Assembly (NCBI GenBank): GCA_946406115.1
Contig: OX291549.1
Location: 20,607,901 to 20,671,900 of the forward strand
DNA: 64,000 nt
Direction of reading: 5' to 3'
DNA from: Apoda limacodes
Taxonomy: Eukaryota > Arthropoda > Insecta > Lepidoptera > Limacodidae
Shown here: positions 56,491 to 64,000 of the stretch, one piece after another
Numbering within the stretch: position 1 is the first letter of the stretch
Layout of the letters: each line of letters begins with the position of its first letter
The notes under the pieces: generated by a model
Told to the model about the DNA's origin: nothing
What the model saw: only the letters and a program-made list of their open reading frames with translations
Database searches by the model: none
Translations under genes and position numbers: made by a program

Positions 56491-57075
56491 ATATCCGGGA
56501 AACATTTTTTTTTTTAAATATACTCACAAATCACACACAAAATGTTATTGAGTAATTAATTAGTATAACAAACTACTTTTAAATAAAACTTGCGTCATTT
56601 GCGTCGTACAGGATCATGGGCAAAACTGTTAAGTTGATGTTAATGATAGATTTCAATTACTTATTTTCAATGTTACCTTGAGATGTCTTTGACCTTAATT
56701 TCTTTGGCTATATTTTCAAACAAGAATGCAGTCTTTAGATGCCATTCCCAAAATTTTTGCCAATTTTTATATAACACTTGGACAGTGTTGCTGCTGATCG
56801 AAATCTCGTCTAGGTGTATTTTTAAAATTCCATATCTGAATTTACCTAAAAATATCAGATAGCCCCTTTGCTTCTATACAACTCATTTGGTCTTAAAAAG
56901 CTCAACTACTCAAATATTGTTGTTTAATAGACTGTGAAGTATTATCAATTTTATCAAAAGTAGTTTGTCTTAATAACAATTTAGGTGTTCCACGCCCATA
57001 ACTAAATTTCTGGTTTATAATTTTTTGTTATGTATTTAGGCTGTTTACTCCCAACAGACATTGAAAGTTGACAAG

Positions 57076-57618
57076 TAGTGACCGACCGAAACATGTTATT
57101 TTGCCGAAACCGAAACCGAAACCGAAGGTTCGGTTTCATTGTAGTTTCGGCCGAAACCGAAACCGAACCTTTTATATAAAAAAAAAAGTCCTTAAAAAGT
57201 CGAAAAAATGTTTTTTGAATGAAAAAGCCCGTTTTTTTTTTTAAATTAATATCTCGCCGACCTATAATTACAGGTTTCTACTTTCAAAGATTTATCACAA
57301 TGAAATTTCAGCACAGTTACAGAGGTTCTGTTTGAAAATTTAGCTACCCTATAAAGTGAAAAAAATACATTATTTGTAACACAAAGTTAGCGATTTTTAA
57401 ATGGTGGTATAAAATAAAACAAATTTATTATTAAAATATGATGCTCATATATTATGTTTATTTATTTTCAGTTACTTACATTTTAATTATGAAAAAACTT
57501 ACAAGGTACGATGTTGTAAGTTTCGGCGCGGCCGTTTTTGGCCGAAACCGAAACTCGGGCCGAAACTTGATTTTTTGGCCGAAACTGAAACCGAAACCGA
57601 AATTTCGGTCGGACACTA
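57076..57618. mobile_element. hAT-like MITE with (CCGAAA)n arrays
   Basis: Termini TAGTGACCGACCGAAA and, inverted, TAGTGTCCGACCGAAA, with the perfect 8 bp duplication TTGACAAG at 57068-57075 and 57619-57626. Subterminal zones are filled with CCGAAA hexamers in both orientations (57110-57165, 57525-57610). 543 bp, no transposase. Confidence 0.9.
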
Positions 57619-57626
57619 TTGACAAG

Positions 57627-58870
57627 ACTTTGGTTGCACAAACGACCTAATAGAGTCAAAGGAGGTCATTGTCGCGGCGCAAGGAGCACTGGTTCGTTCT
57701 TGCAGATCCCATAACACTTGTTACAAGTACATGTTAGGTAACAGTCACAAAGATTGCGACCAACTCAGTTACCTTAGTAGTGTCTCTGACCCCATTGTAA
57801 ATTAACACACAGAGCTCCACTTTACTAATAGTACCCTGAGGTGTCACCTGCGCTATGCTTTTAGTAAGAACTGTGAAACTGTGTTTACCTACTTTCTTTA
57901 ATGTTTGCCTGTGTCTCTTTAGGATCCTCTGAAACGGATTTTCAGAGGTTTACGTTAGTGAATTCAACTGTAGGAGGTGTAATGTTAAATCATTATTTGA
58001 ATGTTTTCCAGCCTATGCTAACCTATTTTTTATCAAAATTATTTATTATTTGTATTTGAAGTATAATGCTAAGTTTGTGACCTTTTTTAAGGACCGAGCC
58101 AAAAATATTAATTACCATACAGCGATGAGTAAAATTTTACGCATCGCTTATGTATCTGAAATTTTTTTTTCCACATAGGTAGATCTTCCTATTAAAGAAT
58201 ATATTGTTAAATAAATATATAGTGATAGTGATGTGGTTGGCCATATGCATATGGTGCATCAAACGCCTATGGCGCGCGCCTTATGCATTATACCTAATCT
58301 ACAAAGTAAGGTGACCTAAATGATAAGATTATTTCAATAGCTCGCCACACACAGATAAAAGGCAACATGTTGTTATGAACTGCACACATACAAGTGTGGT
58401 AGTGTGAACTGCGTCGAGTTCGTACAATGACACTGTCGACCTTGACTACTGGCTTGTATTTATCAGCCGCACATACTGAAAACACGCATACGTATATACG
58501 AACTACATGAATAGACTTTATCAAGAATGTGTGCGTCATGCATGTATTTTGTCTAAGAGAACGTTTTATAAAGTACCGTTTATTTTTGTTGGTACATTTT
58601 ATATGACCTTTGCATGTACTGCATATACAACTAAGTCGGTACCCACTCAGTATTTAGTTCCCAAAATTCCCGTAACTGAGCGCACACGAACACATAAGTG
58701 TAAAAAAATATTACCTACAACAGTTCAACACACGATAAGGTGAACAAATCACCAGAAGTATGTAATTATTTATGAATACCAAGGCCATGGAAGTTATTGT
58801 CTTGTTGCTATAGACAGAATCTTCAAGAACATAACCTATTCGGTAAGTCATTTCAGTTTGAGATGTTTAT
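57627..58870. other. Gene-free stretch
   Basis: No gene; short open frames (up to 81 codons) show no domain. Confidence 0.45.
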
Positions 58871-59220
58871 GGGCGCGTTCGTTTTGGGATGCAGAATCAA
58901 GTTTAGCATTGATATCAAAAATATCAAATTTTAGTACCTATCATCTGTAACAAACTGTCATGCGTTCATTTACGATATTTTTGTTATTTTTGTCACTTTT
59001 GCCACCTAAAAATGAAAGTTTAGACCCTGTCTGGAGGTGGGGTTTTTGTGTTAATCTGTCAAACTGCCTATACATATTCATTGTTTATGGTAGTGTGTGT
59101 GTGTGTGTTTCATCGTAGTGTGTGTAAGTCAACCGTTTTGTACATTTTGTAAATTTTGTTAGTAACGTTACAAAGCTACACGAACGGTAGGTGTCGGTGG
59201 CAAAACTGGTGTTATCAAAA
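58871..59220. mobile_element. Second Harbinger-like MITE copy, right end lost
   Basis: Starts GGGCGCGTTCGTTTTGGGAT and follows the EcR intron 2 copy (33209-33642) almost to its end. Homology stops at TTATCAAAA, before the right terminus. A (GT)n run at 59094-59111 is longer than in the intact copy. Confidence 0.85.
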
Positions 59221-61544
59221 ATAATATCTGAACCACTTATTCCGTAATACCAATAAGAAGACGACATAAGCCATGGTAGAGCCTCACAACTAGAATTTAG
59301 GATTCGCAATTAGCTACCAAAAATAAAATAGTAAGTACCAAATATATTTTTTCTTATTATACCAAAAATTTATATGTATATTTAGTATATATCGGCCATC
59401 GCCAATAACCTAAAACATAGTACAAGTGCCTCCGAAGATGGTACAAGACGCAGTGTGCGTAATTGCTTGAAAGTTGAATCTTTTGTTTTTTGATATCTGA
59501 CACCAAAAAGCTTCTTATATGACACTTTATTTTATTTCTGGCTATTAATTGTGTAGCGAGTAAAGGGTCACATTTTCCATCCAAAGTTGCAAACAAAACA
59601 ATAGGTTTTATTTATAAATATTTAAATATATAAATAAATTTAAATGACATGTTGACAGCATACTTTTTTAAGCACTAGTTTTAAGTTTTTTTGATGTCAT
59701 TTTCGGTTTGGGATTAAGGGCCAAGTTAGCTGTAAAAATAATTGGGTAAAGGTATCGACAGGTATTTGACAAAGATTAAGTACTGTTTAAATTACAAAAA
59801 ACACTTGTTTAAAATCTATAACCAATGATATCATATTTTATCACAATGTCTAAAACTGTAAAAAACTTTTTTCAAGATAAACTGTTTAGTTGCATCAGTT
59901 TTTCCTGTACGAAGTTTTTTTAATGTTAAATTCACGTTCGATTTTTGAGTATCTAGAGGACCGAGCTTTGCTCGTTTTTTTTAACAACGCCATCTTTTGT
60001 CAAGTAGCTTTATGGTTGCTGTGTCGGTAAAAATAATAGTATTACTACTCGCCAATAGATGTCAGGAAGTCATATTTTACAGTTTACCATTGCCTGAAAA
60101 CACGAATAACACGACGTTTTTTAAGAACGAAACCTAGCTAGATCGATTTATCGCCCCCGGAACCATCTGCTTACTAAATTTTATGAAAATCGTTAGAGCC
60201 GTTTCCGCGATTCAGATTATATATCTATATATATATACAAGAATTGCTCGTTTAAAGGTATTAGATTATAAAAAATATATAGCAACCACAAAACAGTAGA
60301 ATTTAAGGTACCTACTATTTTCCTTAATTTTAAATAATTCAATTTAACGACATTGCGGTATCTTGTTTATTTTAATATAATGAGAATGAAATTGTAGTAG
60401 CTATTAAAGTATCCAAAATAAAACTCTGCACATTCGTGTATTACGGAAAGCTTATTGACTCGATAGAAATAACTAACCGTGGGTGCTAGGAACCCATTTT
60501 GTATATCGGGCAACCAAGACATTTGTCATACCATATTTTGGCAGTACAATATGTTATGATGAGAAAATTGATCACTTCATCTACCAAAGAAAAAAGATTA
60601 ATGATATATATATTACACGTCTACAACCATTTTGCAGTGTTTAAATTGATATTACAACTAAAATATTTTCTTTGATGTCTGAGTGCCAACTCATTTGCAA
60701 AGGGAAAGTAAAGCTGGCATCGTGCTTTTAACTAAAATGAAAACAAAGTTTGAAATATTTTTGGAGATTTTATGACTCATGTTGCTCTAGAGTAGTCTAC
60801 TACGTAGGTCGCAGCGCAGCGCAGACGAATATTGGGTGGGCCCCAGAAAAATGTATTATATTTTATATAATAAATAAAAGCTATTTATTTACAGTTTTCA
60901 ATTACCCCATTTCAATGTTCAAATGGCATTAAAATTACTCTCAGTCGCTTTATTATGATATCCATCAATATTTATATAATTAAATATGATCGAATAGAAA
61001 AAACCTTTATTAACACGCTTTAACCATAAGATTTATTGTTCTCTCAATAACCTTTTTTAGCTTAGAACATAGGGTGTGTCATAATTGAATTTTTTCAAAT
61101 TTTTAGTGAGTTCGTATAGCTTTGAGGTTGAGAACCACTGCTATAGAGAGTAGAATGCGCAAAGGGTGGACATATGCCTTATGGGCATCAAGCCGGATAT
61201 CGTGCTTACCCGTGTCCAGTTAAATAATGTGATTAATTTTTTTTTTATTTATAACCTGAATGAGGACTGAAGGTTGGTATCGCTTGTAAAAACGAGCGGA
61301 AAACCAATTCACGTAGAGCGCAGCCCTAATAATTTTCTGTTTTGTGGTGTGGATAATTTAATTAATCGTGTTCTGTTGATTTTGAAAAAACTAAGTTATT
61401 TTACATTTAAAATATAAAATTGATATAAAACAATTAAAATAAGTACGTTTTACAGGTACACACATTTACTTTTGGAAACAGCAAATCAACGGTACTATCA
61501 TACAATTTAAGTATAAAAGGAGCTGTTTTCAAAAAGTGCAGCAT
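59221..61544. other. Gene-free stretch with retroposon and hAT scraps
   Basis: About 59950-60265 runs from GGACCGAGCTTTGCTCG to ATATACAAGAATTGCTCG, an RTE/SINE-like tail common in moths. GGTTGAGAACCACTG at 61126-61140 is the inverted form of a typical hAT terminus, but its partner end was not found. Confidence 0.45.
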
Positions 61545-61620
61545 TTTTCATAGCAAAGTTGCAGTTAAAAGATTAACCTGGCTCGAGGTTAATCTTTTAA
61601 CTGCAACTTTGCTATGAAAA
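61545..61620. repeat. Perfect 35 bp-stem palindrome
   Basis: Arms 61545-61579 and 61586-61620 are exact complements around the 6 nt loop GGCTCG. It is the cleanest hairpin in the window. Confidence 0.95.
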
Positions 61621-62111
61621 TATTTATTTACATTGATCAAATAGTAATTATAAATACAAAAATCATAAACTAACTGCATTACCTGGAGTTGTTAACCTAG
61701 TTTTAAAAAAAAAAGAGGTCAAATATGCAACACGAAAAAATATTTAACCTCCAAAACTAAAATGTAAACATACTAATACAGTAGGTACTCACACTTGCTT
61801 TTGAGCGCTGTTTTTACCCACTAATACACTTTACAATACAAATATAGTTCTACTACAGGTCTAGATAAAGCGTTTTCGAAGTCAGTAAATCGAAGGTCAC
61901 CGTCAACTTACGTTTATCGCTTAACATTTGCATAATTATGTCAACATTCCCCTGCTACAGTGTTACCAATTCCGAAACCATACTGTTGTAACAACAAATA
62001 GAGTACAATTTTTAAATTACATGCTATATTTACTAAAGACCTTAATATACTTATCACTCTGCTTCTTATTTTATAATATATTTTATTACTTTTACATTAT
62101 TAAGCTTTACG

Positions 62112-62455
62112 CAAGGACGTTGGCTTTACGCTATCTGTCTGTCGGTCTGTCCACTTATTAAATTAGTAAGCTTTACCCTGTCTGTCTCTCCACCTATTAC
62201 ATTATTAAGCTTTACGCTATCTGTCTGTCCACTTATAACATTACTAAGTTTTTCGTTGTCTGTCTGTCCACGTATTACATTACTAAACTTTACGCTGTCT
62301 GTCTGTCCAAATATTACATTACTAAGTTTTACGCTGCCTGTTTGTCAACTTATTATTTCTTAAGCTTTACGCTGTCTGTCTATCCACCTATTACATTACT
62401 AATATGTACGCTGCCTGTCAGTCCACTTATTATTATATACATTAGTAAGCTAAAC
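62112..62455. repeat. 39 bp minisatellite with GTCT core, ~8 units
   Basis: Tandem units of about 39 bp built on CTTTACGCTGTCTGTCTGTC followed by CA-CTATTACATTACTAAG. The first and last units carry short insertions and unit 6 lacks one base. A (GTCT)n microsatellite is nested in every unit. Confidence 0.88.
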
Positions 62456-64000
62456 ATTAAGAAACCAAAAAACAAGCAAATACTGTCCTAGATTTTCAAT
62501 AACGTATGTGATAATTGTAATAAATTAATTTCCGATACTACTAATTTCGTCACAGAAAAACAATCTCTATTTGAGATCTAATCAACATCTTCGATTTCAG
62601 CTTAGCGCCCATACCTAAAGCAAATGTACATGCGCATTGGAGGTCTCTTAAGGGCCCTTATCTTTGTAACCGTAATAGGTAGAATACTGAAATAATACGG
62701 ATATCCTATTTAATAATAATATGCAATAATTATAAAAAATGTATAATACAAAATATGACTGGCAGCCTACAGCTGCTGCAGCGCATTGATAGTGCTAAAC
62801 TTGCTTAAAAACAGTTAGGATTGTCAACATTTGTAATGCTTTGCTCTAAAGCAGGAAAATAATTAAAATAATGTGAGAGTTACAAGGAACAAAATGGTAA
62901 ACAAAAGACGTATTGGTTGTAAAAAGTTAAATGGTATTAACCTTAACCAGCTTACGTATATTACTGTCAAGAGGTCGAATTTGATGTTCTTTATTTGTAT
63001 GTTTGACGCGTCATGTTTGTTACTCAAATAATAACAACATACTAAGTAACCTATATGTGTATTGTGGTAATATTTTTTTTTTGCATTTTAAAGGTAGTTT
63101 CATGGTTTTTTTGTGATACATTTATTTTTACAGCTATCTCAGCAATTTTTCAGACAGCAAATTATACAGTATCTATTGAAGGAGGTAAGTTATTTATAAG
63201 CTAAACGATTTACTGCACATTTTTTTTTTAATTATTTACTACGTAGGTATATGAACATAAAATTATATCGACTACATTTATCCTTTAGTTAACTATAATG
63301 TTCTTGTTCGGCATAGGTAGGTAAATGGATTAATTTTTGTCAAAAAAAAAAAAGAAAAATTTATACTACATAAAATAAAAATCAGTTATTAAACTAGTGT
63401 TTTGAGTGTAGATAAAGGAAATATTTAATACCATATTTGAATGCAATGAATAATATCTTTAATGTAACAAATCAAAAAAATTAAAATTCAAATCGCTAGT
63501 TGGAACGGCTTGTACTAGAAACTCGAAGTTCAAGACTTGTACCATTAATAGTGGTTTTTCTCAAGATAAAGTATCTCAAGGTGGCCATACCGAGTGACTC
63601 GAGTCAGATAATAGAGTTAACAAGCGACGCGACGCGACGCGGACGGCAGTGCTGGCGCACCCAACCACGACGGGCGGTCGACCATACATCCGCAATGATA
63701 TTCTATTCTTCCTAGTAAATACTATCTTGTTTTATAGTTTACTTTCTTAGACATTAAAATAGTTTATTACAATGTTCCCACTGCAGGGGCGCAGGCCTCT
63801 CCTTGGTGGAGTACATTAGCCTACTGCATGTTCGCGGACGTTGTCGAGTGTAGCCCAGGGAGCCTATTGGGAACAGTCTCGAGTAGGCCTTACTCTGGAA
63901 TTCTAGAAAATTTATGCAACCTCTTGAGACCCGTGAAAAAACTTTCATATGATTTGGACCTAACTTATTCTTTATGCCTTTTAATAAGTATTTTTTTTAT
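62456..64000. other. Gene-free right edge
   Basis: No gene recognised. Contains a short (GCGAC)n run at 63624-63641 in a G+C-rich patch. At about 63780-63940 a repeat (CCCACTGCAGGGGCGCAGGC onward) is of a kind frequent in moth genomes, including a third TTGGGAACAGTCTCGAG arm. Confidence 0.45.

Noticed and set aside
1..64000. A previously undescribed multi-gene system, CRISPR array or operon
   Set aside because: The DNA is eukaryotic with split genes; the repeats present are transposons, satellites or local duplications, and no regular spacer structure or gene cluster was seen.

Overview
The window is AT-rich, intron- and transposon-dense animal DNA, most likely from a moth or butterfly (Lepidoptera). 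The split nuclear-receptor exons match the ecdysone receptor (EcR) and resemble the Manduca/Bombyx proteins as I remember them. The lectin exons resemble lepidopteran immulectins. Several repeats (the element starting GGGTTCCGTACCC, and tRNA-derived SINEs) are ones I associate with Lepidoptera. No bacterial features, rRNA, CRISPR arrays or credible standalone tRNA genes were seen.

Only two host genes could be supported, both on the minus strand. (1) At about 1.8-4.8 kb, four exons encode two consecutive C-type lectin domains (CTLDs). All exon junctions are phase 1. The signal-peptide exon is not recognised, and a splice donor follows the last exon, so the gene is incomplete at both ends. (2) At 26.3-34.9 kb, six coding exons of EcR run from the common exon before the DNA-binding domain to the stop codon. 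The isoform-specific first coding exons are not in the window, so the 29 kb right of 34.9 kb are probably EcR intron 1 or upstream regulatory DNA. It holds a CpG-rich island (38.8-39.1 kb) preceded by three degenerate ~100 bp repeats carrying E-boxes.

The rest is mobile and repetitive DNA. A 5'-truncated jockey-like non-LTR retrotransposon with two in-frame stops lies at 40.1-42.6 kb. A 3' fragment of the same family at 11.7 kb is nested inside an LTR-type sequence with a visible target-site duplication. Small inverted-repeat elements include two hAT-like MITEs with 8 bp target duplications and a Harbinger-like MITE with perfect 20 bp termini. There are also fold-back palindromes, SINEs, retroposon tails, a ~190 bp satellite, a 39 bp minisatellite and recent tandem duplications. 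Several insertions sit in EcR introns, one of them only about 50 bp from the donor site of the exon encoding the first zinc finger.

I found no convincing new multi-gene system. The observations most worth testing are a tandem splice acceptor and an in-frame upstream ATG in EcR, the two lectin domains with different sugar-binding motifs and extra cysteines, the nested or composite transposons, and the E-box repeats next to the CpG island. All coordinates come from reading by eye; element edges may be off by several bases.
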